A stretch of 64,000 nucleotides of DNA, taken from Uranotaenia lowii. Its lineage: Eukaryota; Arthropoda; Insecta; Diptera; Culicidae. Location: NCBI RefSeq assembly GCF_029784155.1, contig NC_073692.1, positions 232,580,503-232,644,502 of the forward strand. Direction: 5' to 3'. The notes beneath the pieces are model-generated. The model ran no database searches. It saw nothing but the letters and a program-made list of their open reading frames with translations, and had not been told where the DNA came from. The position numbers and the translations under genes are program-made. Shown here one piece after another: positions 45,501 through 56,998 of this stretch; the first letter of the stretch is position 1, and every line of letters starts with the position of its first letter.

Positions 45501-47167
45501 TGGGTTGGTCGTATTGGAACTATGTATTTAGTTAACAAAATACAAGAATCTCAAAATGAAAATTTTAGTCATTATGGTCATAAAGGGCTAATAAATTAAA
45601 TTATAAGCACTAAGATTCTTTTATTCCAAATTAATCATTTATAACATAAACACATAATTTTTTTTTTTTTTGTTTCGATTATAGTCGTTTTAACATCTTC
45701 ATGTCATTCGCGACTTATATCAACGTTGCAGTTAGCGGACAGTCATTGAAAAACTTACCCGGTACAACTGTGATCGATGTTTACTGTTGGGCTCGAACTC
45801 ACGGACATCGGCTCAGGAAGCAACTGACTTGCCAAATGAGCTATATCACAATCCCATAAACACATAAGATGAGCAATCTTCTTTTTACCTTCCATCACCT
45901 CATGGTAAAAATGGAATATTATTCGTTTTTCGAGTACGAACGAATGAAGAATGCATTTGCAAAATCGATAAAAAGCGACCGATCATATGAGGAAATCCTC
46001 AAGATACAACTAAAATAAAAAAAAAAAACAAGATTGAGTAAAACTTTCAAATATCAAAAACTTACCGAAAAATGCACTATTTTTGATATTCAACGAACAA
46101 TAATCGAATAATTAGCATAAGTTTTTGAAGAAATAGTGCTTGATTTTTTAATAGGAATTTTTTAAAATGTTCGGAAATCTTAAATACGTTTTTCTCGATA
46201 AAAGCCAACTGCTGGTTTCGCCCATATGAAATATTACGCAGGTCGTTTTCTTTGACATGAGGTTTGACAGCTCTGAACGCTGATGGCGACACCTCTCTGT
46301 AAAATAGCTTCATCCATCGATCCATTGAGAACAGTGCCAGTCGTTTGATGAAATAAAACTAGTCGGGTCAAGCGTGACGGGCGAAATTTACCATCACTGC
46401 CCAAGATACGCCGTCACCAATCTAGGTATGAGCCCACTGCTGTAAGCGTTAGCCCCGTCAAAATACCATGCAGTAAAATCCCCGAACCTTTCCGCTTAAA
46501 CTATGTATTCTAACAAACTGTAGAATGTAAAAGTCCTGTTGTCCAACGCCTATCCGAAACCCCTCTGTTTGATTGTTCAGCCTAAGTTCTCTCGTTGGCA
46601 ACCCTAACCGTTGGTTGTAAGTCTGCCCCGGTAAGTGTGATTGTGCCGATCCTGAAGCTAAGAGTTGACCGAGATAAGCGGCTGTTACAATTGAACAACG
46701 CTGTTTGGAAACCATCTACCACAGGCTTCCCAAAAGTTCTGCAGCGCGACTGTATTATTGCGAACGTCACGCTTATACCTCGATGAAAGCTTTCCAAATA
46801 ATTTTTCCGCGACAGTTTCAAAAGGAGCGGCCGAACTCTGTACAACGTTGCGATGTTTTATTTCAAGCGAAAGCTTCTCCATGAATATGACTATTTTTTC
46901 GGCTCCGTGACAGTTTTGAGGTTAACTTCGTGACAGTTTTCAATGCTCCGATTTTCGCTTGACAGACAGTACTTCTAATGCCGTCCGACTGCCGCCGAGA
47001 TTTGGCTTTCGGGAATCTTCGGCTTTCGGATGGAACTGATTTTGAATGACCGAACGTAGGTTTTCTGCTTCTAGCTAACTGCTAGAGCTAGCCAGTCTTT
47101 CGCTACAAGTTGAGCTGAGCGGTAGGTTATTTGTTCTTTAAAATATTTCCGAATAATCAACGCGGCA
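45501..47167. other. No gene supported
   Basis: Near 46,200-46,325 is an inverted relative of the 4.0-kb repeat (GGTTTGACAGCTCTGAACGC). From 46,450 to 46,900 the sequence is GC-richer with overlapping frames on both strands, none recognised. Confidence 0.35.
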
Positions 47168-47722
47168 GTGGAAATGATTTCGGGAGAAAATGAGGGAGTG
47201 TTGAACGGTGGATTGGGTGGCAGTGATAGGAGTGCTGATTATGTTGGCAGTGCGCGTGGCGGGGGAGCAGATGGGAGTGTAAGTGGGGGTGTTGGGATGG
47301 GAAACGCCGAAGTGCTTGCGGTGGTTGAGGATTGCTCTAGAAAAAGAAAGAAATCCTTTAAGGACATCGCGAAAACGTGTATGCAATTGCACGACGGTTT
47401 TCTGCATTGTGATATCGATCCCGCTGGATGCCATGGGAAATACAAACAGAAGCCACAGCGATTGGATGTTGGGAACTTTATACGGCATCTACGCGTGGAA
47501 CATTCCCAACTGACTAGGGAACGCAGGATGTTTAAAGATGTAAATCCCGGTCTTCCGACAAAGAAAAGGCGCATTTAAAAAATATCAATCCCTTTCGACG
47601 CACAAACTGTTGTGGAGTCAGTTGTGCGAATGATAGGGATTGAGAATCTCCCAATCAGTAAAATGGAATCGGAGGGCTTGAAGATGATTTTGGACCCGCT
47701 ATGCCATGCTCAACACCTACGC
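47168..47722 (+). pseudogene. hAT-like transposase N-terminus: BED-type zinc finger plus linker, one internal stop
   Basis: The frame from ATG 47,174 has a glycine-rich start. It then has CDIDPAGC, a basic stretch and FIRHLRVEH, a C-x6-C...H-x4-H pattern like the BED zinc fingers of hAT transposases that bind element ends. A TAA at 47,576-47,578 interrupts after KKRRI. The same frame reopens at once with ISIPFDAQTVVESVVRMIGI, then NLPISKMESEGLKMILDPL. This corresponds to the conserved hAT segment before the catalytic core (usually V-x-V-x-x-x-P-F/L-S-x-x-x-x-x-G-F/L-x-x-I-x-D-P). Similarity is lost after CHAQHL, although the frame stays open to 47,872. Only the first fifth of a normal 600-residue protein is here. 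Confidence 0.6.
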
Positions 47723-47934
47723 AGAGTAGATACGGCAGGAGATAAGGAAAGAGGTCGCGGGACGATTAGTCTCTTTAAAAATCGACTCTGCGTTACGACA
47801 TGGCCGCCATATTTTGGGCATAAATGTCCAATTTTGGAACGGCAAAGAGGTCGTGATCCGGACCCTAGGTGAGTACTAATCTTTATACACAGATTGTTAA
47901 ATTTTGTTTTTTTTTTTAATTTCAATTTCCGATT

Positions 47935-48015
47935 TCAGATTTAACTATCCAGATGCATATGAAATTGAAATCTGATACAGAAATCCGAATCTGAATATGA
48001 AATCTGAAGATCTCA
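47935..48015. repeat. Diverged 13-bp satellite, left of the LINE
   Basis: GATTTCAGATTT-type words and their complements (AAATCTGATAC, GAATCTGAATATG) end where the LINE 5' region begins. The same satellite continues on the other side of the LINE at 52,571. Confidence 0.65.
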
Positions 48016-48977
48016 TTGAGAATCATCGCTAGCCGTTCGTATCCCTCCCAAAGTTGAACATCATCGTACTCGAGACGTCGAGTTTCAACGTTCCTCAACC
48101 GCTCTCACCATCATCACAATCATCGCCAGGCAAGGCCTCTCGATCGACGCAACGAGCTGTACGGTGCCGTAAATCGTCATCATGTGACATCCCTCCAAAA
48201 TTCGCATCTGGTGAGATCGAGGCAAACCATCATTGGGATCAAGAGATATGTGCTCTCAGTTTCATCATCTAGAATCTACCATGAGAAACGTCAACAACTG
48301 CCGAAACTGTCGTCGGTCCACCCAGCGTGCAGCGAGAAATAATCAAATCCCACTGCTTCTAATTTCGTCAATTGAATTCCGACGTGAACAACCGAAGACG
48401 CTCTGAGAGTTATCCTCATCGATCATCGCTGGCGCCGAGAGCAACTCCACGTGGTCTGCTACACTGACGTCTACCCGAGAGCTTTGTTTTGGCTCCTATG
48501 CTTTGCTGCTGGTCGTTCGTTTGCTTCGATCAAACACTATTCTGCAAACCGCCCTATGCTGATGTTGGAAAGTAGCATTTTCAACGCATATGTTGATCGC
48601 CACGATGATCGAACCGGACAATCAGACAGATGGATCCCTGAAAGTTTTTGCTGCTGCTGCTGTTGGTAACATCGTGCTTCTTACCCTGGAGGAGAACTGC
48701 CGACCCCGAGTTGCTGAATGCTCACTAAGTTACACATTCTACGAACCAGTTATGAGCTGTGCAAAGCAAAGGTACTTATAAGTAATTCGTTGAACTGCAA
48801 TCAATTTATTTTCCGTTCCGTAAATTTCTAAATTTTATGATCTGGATAGTCAGGAAACACTTTTTTAAATTTCAAATTATTGTTACATGAATATCGTTAA
48901 ATTTATTGTCGTTCCAAACATGAATTCTTTTCGAAGCTCATTATTGAACTTTGGTTTTCTAGCATTAGTTTATCCCA

Positions 48978-51900
48978 ATGGATAATTATTCCTATAACAA
49001 TGCCTCCACGATAAATGTTATACCGAAAGCTGTTCTTCATAGTGTTCTTTGTGAAGACATGCTAAATATTTGTCATATCAACGTCCAAAGCCTCTGCGCC
49101 CGTCGTTTATCTAAATTCAATGAACTTAAATATCTATTTATTAATAGTAAAGTAGATATAATCTTCATGACCGAGACATGGCTTGGCGAAAGTGTTAATG
49201 ATGATACCGTTATTACAATCGATGGCTACAATTTGATTAGGAATGATCGCAACAGGCATGGAGGTGGCATTTGCGTTTACTTCAGAAACAAACTTAAATG
49301 TAAAACTCTTATTAAATCAGACAACAATGAAGTAAATTGTACCGAATTCATTCTCTTGGAATTGTTCCTGAATGAAACTAAACTTCTGCTCGGTGTATAT
49401 TACAATCCTCCCGAACGTGATTGCTCAGATCTTTTACTTAATCATGTCGAACAATTCGCCTTGATCTATAACAGCTCTTTTTTCTTAGGTGATTTCAACT
49501 TGGACCTGTTTAAGCATTCTTCAAGAATTCAAAAATTCAAGGATTTCATGAACTCCACAAATTTTTGCTGCATTAATTCTGAACCTACTTTTTTTCACGC
49601 AACTGGATGCTCTTTACTCGATTTACTTATATCTGATTCATCCGATAGTATACATAGGTTTAGTCAAATTTCCCTACCTGGCATTTCTCACCATGATTTA
49701 GATAATATTTTCATCTTTAAATTTTCCCAAAATCAGTGAACCAGACGGCTACTGGTACCGCGACTACAAAAACTTTGATGGAAGCGCTCTTTCCACTACT
49801 CTTACAAATGTCAGCTGGAATATCTTTCAAAGTATTGAAAATCCAGATATGCTTGTTGAGTTTTTTAATAGATTTCTGTTGAATGTTCATGATACTTTTT
49901 TTCCACTAAAATTCAGAAAAAATCGAAAGAATGTGTGGTTTTCTAACGAGATAAATCATGCAATGATAAACAGGGATTTGGCTTACAACAATTGGAAAAA
50001 TTCAAAATCTGTTGAAGATAGAAATAAATATAAAGTTCTGAGAAATAAAGTAAACAATCTCATATTCAAAGCAAAAATGAATCGTGACAAGACACGTCTT
50101 AATTTGGATTTACCCGCAAAAAAATTCTGGAATAACTTGAAAAAGTTTGGTTTAACCAAATCACCAGGAAATACAGCAACAACAAATTTTACAGCTAATG
50201 AGATCAATAATTACTTCTCCTCAAATTTGTCTAGAACTAGCAATGAACAGCAGTATTATCCGAATAACTTACACGGCTTTAAATTCAAACGTTTTGAAGA
50301 ATATGAAATCATAAACGCAGTTCATTCTATCAAATCAAATGCAGTAGGAATGGATGATATTCCTATCAAACTAATCAAAATAATTTTACCATATATTCTA
50401 CCCGCTATGAGTCATATTTTTAACATAATTATTAAAACTTCAAGATTTCCGTATCAATGGAAACAATCGAAAGTTATTCCTATTCAAAAAAAAGCTAAAT
50501 CCCATGAGTTATCCAATCTTAGACCAATCAGTATATTAAGTACAATTTCCAAAATCTTTGAAAAACTGATTAAATATCAGATAACTGAATACCTTAACCA
50601 AAACAACATTCTATTTGAATTTCAATCCGGATTTCGTTCATCTCACAGCACAGAAACCGCTCTTATGAAAGTACATGACGACATTGCGTACACCTTAGAT
50701 AAAAAAGGATTTGCAGCTCTGTTGTTAATAGATTTTGCAAAAGCCTTCGATCGCGTTTCGCATTCAAAACTTGTTAACAAACTGAAAACCAAATACAATT
50801 TTTCAAGACCAGCTTCCGAACTTGTTCTATCGTATCTTGAAGGGCGCTCTCAAACTGTATTTTTCAACGAATGTTTTTCTGAATTTGTATCCATACATTC
50901 GGGAGTTCCGCAAGGATCGATTTTGGGACCTTTATTTTTCTCGCTTTTTATAAACGACCTTCCATCTGTTCTACAGCACTGCTCAATTCATCTATTTGCT
51001 GATGATGTACAAATATACCTCTGCGAGAAAAATGCATCAAACCTGAATGATTTTTACGCAAAAATAAATCAGGATCTTGCTAAAATAAGTGAATGGTCTG
51101 ATGTTAATCTCTTACCAATAAACCCATCAAAAACCAAAGCACTGTGTTTTGGTAGACAGTTAACCTCACAAGTTTCTCCACAAGTTGTTCTTAACAACAC
51201 TACTATTCAGTTTGTTATCTTATTTTGATCGCCGCTGGGATATATTCTTATCTAAGTTTGTGGCATATCGGCGAATTGAAAATCTAATTAGAGAGCAATT
51301 AAGACAGATATGAAAATTGATAGGTGGAAAGGTCAAAGCTAGAGCGCTTTGGGTAGAAGAAACGAATAGATGGTGAAACTGTGAGCTAGGGCATTGTTTC
51401 TTATCGACAGCATGACTGCTTGTGTGATTCTTTACCCAGCACCTGCTGGCTGTTTGTAGTAAGTGACGAAGAAGCCACATTGCTACCCACAACCAGCTCA
51501 GATGGGTCGAACACATGAGGTTGCGTTCGACCATCTGAGCTGGTTGTGGGTAGCAATGTGGCTTCTTCGTCACTTACTACAAACAGCCAGCAGGTGCTGG
51601 GTAAAGAATCACACAAGCAGTCATGCTGTCGATAAGAAACAATGCCCTAGCTCACAGTTTCACCATCTATTCGTTTCTTCTACCCAAAGCGCTCTAGCTT
51701 TGACCTTTCCACCTATCAATTTTCATATCTGTCTTAATTGCTCTCTAATTAGATTTTCAATTCGCCGATATGCCACAAACTTAGATAAGAATACTATTCA
51801 GTTTGTAGACTATGCTGAAAACCTCGGAGTAATTTTCGAACGGGATCTTTCTTGGAATCGACATATTAATGCTCAATGCTGCAAAATTTACGGTGCGCTG

Positions 51901-52395
51901 AAAAGACTAAACCTAACGACAAACCATTTGGACGTCTCTACAAAATTGAAACTTTTCAAAACCTATGTTTATCCTCTATTTATTTACGGTGATTTTCTAT
52001 ATTTGAATGCCTTAGAAAGATCCGTTAGTAGGTTGCGCATAGCTCTCAACTCCTGCGTACGATATGTTTTCAATTTGTCACGTTTCTCCCGAGTGTCACA
52101 TTTACAAAAACTACTCATTGGTTGTTCATTTGAAAATTTTCGGAAGTTTCGTTCTTGCGTAGTAATGCACAGAATTTTGAAATCCGGAAAACCACTATAT
52201 TTGAAAAATTTACTAATCCCGTTAAGAAATTCTAGAACCAGGAATATTGTAGTCCCTTTGCATAGTACTACTTATTACGGTAGATCTTTCTTCGTGAGAG
52301 GTGTTGTATATTGGAATAATCTTCCCTTTAATCTAAAATCAATTCAAAATAAATCAGAGTTCAAAAGGAGTTTGCTGGAGGAATTCGTGGAGTAA
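48978..52395 (+). pseudogene. LINE ORF2: APE-type endonuclease and reverse transcriptase, frameshifted and interrupted
   Basis: This frame would encode the enzyme for target-primed reverse transcription. Part 1 (48,978-49,739) is the APE endonuclease: ICHINVQSL, IIFMTETWL, GGGICVYFRN, LLGVYYNPP, FFLGDFNLDL and SHHDL. In SHHDL the usual aspartate of SDH is histidine. An extra T in AAATTTTCCC near 49,722-49,725 causes the TGA at 49,737. The frame resumes as PKISEPDGYWYRDYKNFDGS and runs to 51,215 through the reverse transcriptase: QKKAKSHELSNLRPIS, FQSGFRSSHSTETALMKVHD, LLIDFAKAFDRVSHSKL, SGVPQGSILGPLFF and the catalytic FADDVQIYL. A 576-bp palindrome then interrupts it. Coding continues at 51,807 (VDYAENLGVIFERDLSWNRH, then thumb and C-terminal region) to EEFVE and TAA at 52,393-52,395. 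Apart from these two lesions it is open, so the copy is young. Confidence 0.9.
51216..51791. mobile_element. 576-bp palindromic insertion in the LINE with 15-bp target duplication
   Basis: The flanks carry TACTATTCAGTTTGT at 51,201-51,215 and again at 51,792-51,806, and removing the insert plus one copy restores the reverse-transcriptase frame. The insert has a left arm (51,245-51,512) and a right arm (51,525-51,791) that are reverse complements over about 267 bases with one base-length difference. The loop is 12 bases (ACATGAGGTTGC). The same 87-residue stretch can be read from both strands, showing near-identity of the arms. A further 29 bases (51,216-51,244) lie outside the palindrome on the left only. 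The ORF that seems to run from the right arm into the LINE is fortuitous. Not a standard TIR transposon: the whole insert is arm. See the related fragment at 733-790. Confidence 0.9.
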
Positions 52396-52570
52396 GAACG
52401 ACATATAAATAAATTAGAATCAGTATGATGGAACGATTAGTTGTTAAGAAATTATTAGAAATGAAACTACCACATTGTAACATTTAAAAAGATTTTTATC
52501 TTACGTTGCAAGATTCAATAAACAATAATAATAATAATAATAATAATCATGATAGAATAAATAAATAAAA

Positions 52571-53165
52571 TACATCTTAAGATTTCCGATTTCAGATTCA
52601 GACTTTTGATCTCAGATTCAGATTTTAGATACATATTTCAGATTAAAATTACAGATTAGGATTTCAACTAAAGATTCCAGATTGAGATTTCAGAATCTGA
52701 TTTTAGATTCCAGATGCAGATTCAGTTGAATCTGAAATCTGAATTTGAAATCTGAATCTGAATCTGATATCTGAATTTGAAATCTGAATCTGAATCTGGA
52801 ATCTGATTCTGAAATCTGAATCTAAAATCTGATTCTGAATCCGAAATCTGAAATCTTATGATTCAGATTCAGATCCTAGTTTCAAATTTTAGATTTAGAT
52901 TTAAAATTAAAATTTCACATTCAGATGTCAGATTGAGATTTCAAATTCAGATTTCAGATTCAGATTTCGATTTAAGATCAAGATGCAGAATTCAGATCCA
53001 GATTCCAGATCGAGATTTCAGATATCAGAAGTATATTTCATATTTAGACTTCAAATTTAGATATCGGATTTGGACTCCAGATTCAGATTTCAGACTCAGG
53101 TTTCAGATTCAGATTTGAGATTCAGATTTCCAATTCAGGTTATGATTCAGATTTCCATTTCCGAT
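52571..53165. repeat. Diverged CAGATTCAGATTT satellite, right of the LINE
   Basis: Irregular mixtures of CAGATT, CAGATTT and the complementary AATCTGAAATCTG, changing orientation several times. The 86-codon frame at 52,858-53,118 is the repeat read through (alternating RF, QI and SD residues), not a gene. Confidence 0.8.
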
Positions 53166-53288
53166 TGTAGATTCTACTAGACGTTATCGACCAGAGACTT
53201 TAAAATTTGCAACCTGCAATTTAAAGAACATACAGAACCATTCAAAATAGTAAGCATTTAATTTTTCCCCACAAAAGCACTATTTATC

Positions 53289-53513
53289 AGTGTAACAAGA
53301 TTTCAAAGTAGTCGAAGATTCCTTTGAATTCAGCTACAGTAAAATAACCTACTTCGATAACCCACTGAGGATGCTAGCAAGTAGTTAGTGAAATACAAGT
53401 ATTTGGGTCTTTCAAATACTGCAGCTGAATTCAAAGGAATCTTCGACTACTTTGAAATCATAGCTTCGTTCAGCTAAGAGGTTCTTCAAACCTTTGATTA
53501 TAAGTGTAACAAG
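53289..53513. repeat. Hairpin-forming insert flanked by an 11-bp direct repeat
   Basis: A 37-base perfect inverted repeat (starting GATTTCAAAGTAGTCGAAGA; arms 53,299-53,335 and 53,423-53,459) extends to 42 bases with one mismatch around a loop of about 77 bases. AGTGTAACAAG occurs at 53,289-53,299 and 53,503-53,513, so the hairpin sits in a unit of about 200 bases bounded by direct repeats, perhaps an insertion. It lies immediately upstream of the P-like coding trace. Confidence 0.7.
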
Positions 53514-53735
53514 GATTTGCAGCTTAAACCAGGAATCAATTTTACGATCTTAGAACTAATGAAGCAAAAAAATGCTAAATTTCAATCTGACTTAGAAAAA
53601 CTGGTGGTGGTGACTTACGACGCAATGTCGATAAAGTCAGAACTGTCTTATTGCTCGAAAGCTGATTGTTCCGACATAGTCACATCGCAGCGATTCATCA
53701 TCGATACATCATTTATATACAATCGAATTCGATGA
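53505..53735 (+). pseudogene. P-element/THAP9-like transposase, central fragment
   Basis: The frame reads LQLKPGINFTILELMKQKN, then SDLEKLVVVTYDAMSIKSEL and SYCSKAD. The order G-x-N-x-x-x-L-x-x-L/M, a charged spacer, a hydrophobic strand and D-x-M-S-I-K is characteristic of the start of the RNase H-like catalytic core in P-element and THAP9-type transposases. In that motif the aspartate is a metal ligand, and the usual D-E-M is D-A-M here. Coding similarity ends by about 53,690. The matching C-terminal piece lies at 58,896-59,052, so one gene may have been split by satellite growth and other insertions. No N-terminal THAP finger was found. Confidence 0.65.
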
Positions 53736-55839
53736 AGAAATGAAATTAATTATTATGAATGTCAAGTGAAATAGCAGTAAGAGAAGAAATAAGCTGTAAA
53801 TATTCCACACGAAAACATTCATTTCACCTTACACTTTACACAACACATAACACAAAAACGAAAATGAACTACAAACAGTGCACACTCACAACATAGAAGT
53901 AAGAGTGAGAAAATCTGACGAAAAGTGATACGTGAAGTGAAACGCTATAATTTAAGTGACATGTCAAACATTTTTTGCAACAATAAAATCACTTCTAAAA
54001 CTCAACTCTCGCGATCGGACGTGCTTTTACCACCGAAAATAAGCTTGACTGTTTGGCCTTTGTTTCGCTCCGCCATCGCTGGTTCGTTTGATGAGCAAAG
54101 CTGTTTCCTGCTAGTCCGGATTCGTTCACCGTTTGGGACCCAATTCGTGGGACACAGACAACGGAACCCTACGTCCGTACACTGATGTTTTCCACGATTT
54201 TCCCGATTCTGGTGTCCCCAGGAGAGTTGAAAAGCTTACGTTGAAAGCCTAACGTTCTAACAATGACGAAAAATAATAAGTCAAATGACTTCATAAAAAA
54301 AGTTTTAATTCTACAAATGTATAAAATGCCATTCCTTAAACATCTTCTTACTAAAATAAACCCAAAGCAACTATCGAGTCATCTAATTTATTTGCGCATA
54401 TTTCACCCAACATACTTCCAGTAACTGTATGTGCAAACTTGTCTTTAAAACATCAATCTTTCAAAACATTTCATAACTTGGTTTATTAATCTCTTTTAAT
54501 TCTTACACACTTTTTCGAAAAATTTTTGTTCTCTGTTCTCTGTGCTTTTAGCTTGTAAAAACACAAACTATTATAAGAAATATTGTTGCTTTATAAAATT
54601 TTTTATTGATTGTTACAAAGATATGACTTTAAAAAAACAGGGAAAACGAAAATCTTGTGGATTTTTCTAATAAGCTTAATAAATGTAAAATATTCAATTG
54701 AATTACTTATCAAATTGAATGAAAAAAAGGGTGGCTCCTATTGAGACGTTGAAAGTGACAACGAGCAGCGATCTTGAGCTTTCCCTGTTACATTTCGTGC
54801 GTCGACTAAGCCTTCCCGACCTTAGGTTCTTGTGGCCGTGGAGTACATTTTCCTTATGAAAGATAAATTTCGAATGCAAAAAATACACGAATAGCAATAG
54901 ACTATTGCTCGACTAAAAAAAAATCTGACGTTTGTACCACAGAAAAAAAACGATTCGAGCTCTACGCGAAAACTCAATGAGCTAAAAAGAAGAGCCGTTA
55001 AGCGACGTTAATCTTGCACTATTGTTCTCGCAAAGCTTACCGAATAAAAAAAATGGCTCGCCAAAATTGATATCAAAGACGGATTTTCAGAAAACATCAT
55101 GGAACTTTCAACATTAAAGGCATCATTGTTGAATATTCGTTTATGGGTGATTGTTGTATATATCAGCGGTAACATTACTCTAAGACCCAGTGATTTTTGA
55201 AATGAATTTTCCGCTTCACAGCGAAATAAATCCGGAGCGAAACTGCGAAATAGCAGTTGAAACAAAAATTGCAGCCTGAGTCGCCGGAAGTGAACGCGAC
55301 CTTCGAGTGAGTGGCTTGTATTCATCAGAAAGCTCCGATGCAGAAGAAACGCTCCTCGGACATCGTGCGATGCCCGAAGAGTGTGCATACATGGGATGGG
55401 ATCTTCGGCTTTTCCCTTCCCGATGCGCGTCCGTTTCATTCCATTTACCAGCTCATGATTTGTATGTGGATGTTCATATTTCGGTGCGCGTCCTGTGCGC
55501 AAGTGATTACGATGATTTGTTGGTTTGCCGATGGAAATTATTGGGGGAGTTTGGTGACTAAAGCAAAAATACAACCACTTAAAAAATATACCCATTTTCG
55601 CAACATTGATTGAAAAAGGAATTTCGGATTTGTTACGAAATTTTGCAGAGTAAGTTGTGAAAATTTTAACATTTATTTACAACAAATTTTTGAATAAAGT
55701 TTTAAAAATATACAAAAATTTCGATAAATACACTTATGTGAAAAATCATTTGTTGGAGTAAGCGAACTAAAATTTTTAAAATATTTCAATTAATCTGAAA
55801 ATAGACAAAATATTGTTTAATCATAAGAGCAGAAGGTAT
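53736..55839. other. No gene supported; long antisense frame noted
   Basis: A 195-codon minus-strand frame (55,595-55,008) overlaps plus-strand frames of 84 and 100 codons in a GC-richer stretch (55,180-55,560). None shows a domain I know. The remaining sequence is AT-rich, with an unrecognised 86-codon frame at 53,925-54,185. Confidence 0.3.
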
Positions 55840-56700
55840 CAGATTTCAGATTAAAAATTACAAATAAGAAACCTTAAATTAAGGAGTCTGAATTTCATTT
55901 TAATTATTTTGTTAGATTTAAAGTGATAAGTTGAGGAGGAGGATTATTCAATTTAGCAAACAATCAGGAATAATCAAGTGAAATTAAAGCTTCTGAATCC
56001 AGGTTGCATTTTCATTTTATTTTTCAACGATGAATTCGAAATTCATAATGCACGACTCAGAAATTTGTTTAATATAATCGAAATTAAATTTAGATTAAGC
56101 TTTCAGATTCAGATTTCAAATTTTAGATTCAGAATTTAAATTCAGATTTCAGATTCAAATTTGAGTTTTCAGATTTTAGATTTTAAATATCTAATTTCAG
56201 AATTAAAATTTGAGATTAAGATTCAGCTTCCATTTTCAGATTTAAGATTCAGATTTAAGATTCAGATTCAAATTTAAGATTTTATATTTCAAACTTCAGA
56301 TCCAGATTTGAAATTTCAGAATTAAAATTTGAAACTAACAATCAGGTTTTGTTTTAAGATTTTTTATTCAGATTTTAGATTTAGAATAAAATTTCAGATT
56401 TCAAATTCAGACTTAGATTTTAACTTTAGATTTAAGATTCAAATTACTTATTTCAGAATAAAGATTCAGATTTGAAATTTGAGATTTAAGATTCAAATTA
56501 CAAATTTCAAAATAAAGATTCAGATTTCAAATTCGAGATTTAGATTCAGCTTTCATTTTCAGATTTGAGATTCCGATTTTCAATTCAAATACGAATTTCG
56601 GATTTCAGATTTGAGATTTCATATTTCCAATTTCAAAATTAAAATTTGAGATATAGATTCAGATGTCATTTTCAGATTAGAGATTCAGATTCAGGGCTGC
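55840..56700. repeat. Diverged CAGATTCAGATTT satellite
   Basis: From about 56,098 the words AGATTCAGATTT, TTCAAATTTAGATT and relatives dominate. The decay is heavy and the order irregular, with one less repetitive stretch at 55,880-56,097. Confidence 0.75.
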
Positions 56701-56998
56701 TGATGATTTGTGTACGGATGATGATTTCTTTCTAATCAATCCCCCCACAAGTTTTAAGAAGGAATTTCGGATTTAAAAAATAATTTATCGATTGCAAAAT
56801 ATTCGAAGTATTTATTAGAACAAAATTGTTATAAAATGTGAATCCAAATTGTATTGATGGAGATTTGGAACTTTGCTTATTAAGTAAAAATTCTCAATGA
56901 ATAAGAAAAAAAAAATAAAAAAAAAGGAATAAAGAATTTAGATTTCGATGTTGAGTTGAAATTTGAGATTCAGATTTTAGATTTAGATTTCAAATTTA

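Larger units (their letters stand above)
48016..52550 (+). mobile_element. CR1/L2-like non-LTR retrotransposon, nearly full length
   Basis: An approximately 4.5-kb element (about 4.0 kb without the internal insertion). It comprises a GC-richer 5' leader of about 960 bases with no clear ORF1, an endonuclease-reverse transcriptase frame (48,978-52,395), a short 3' UTR and an AAT-repeat tail (52,521-52,547), which is a microsatellite tail rather than poly(A). Both flanks are diverged CAGATTCAGATTT satellite, so the LINE inserted into that array. The exact 5' end and target duplication could not be resolved in the low-complexity flanks. The CR1-superclade assignment rests on the wording of the RT domain. 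Confidence 0.8.

Noticed and set aside
36810..47722. Treating the hAT pieces at 36.8 and 47.2 kb as one split transposase
   Set aside because: The C-terminal piece lies upstream of the N-terminal piece in the same orientation, so they cannot be one simply interrupted gene.
51463..52395. 310-codon open frame joining the palindrome to the LINE
   Set aside because: The first ~110 codons are the palindrome arm, which gives the same residues from the opposite strand. The true LINE frame is restored by removing the insertion.
52858..53118. 86-codon frame with alternating charged residues
   Set aside because: A read-through of the CAGATTCAGATTT satellite.
55008..55595. 195-codon minus-strand open frame
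   Set aside because: No recognised domain. It overlaps open frames on the other strand in a GC-richer patch and is rich in residues expected from antisense reading. Mentioned only as part of an unannotated stretch.
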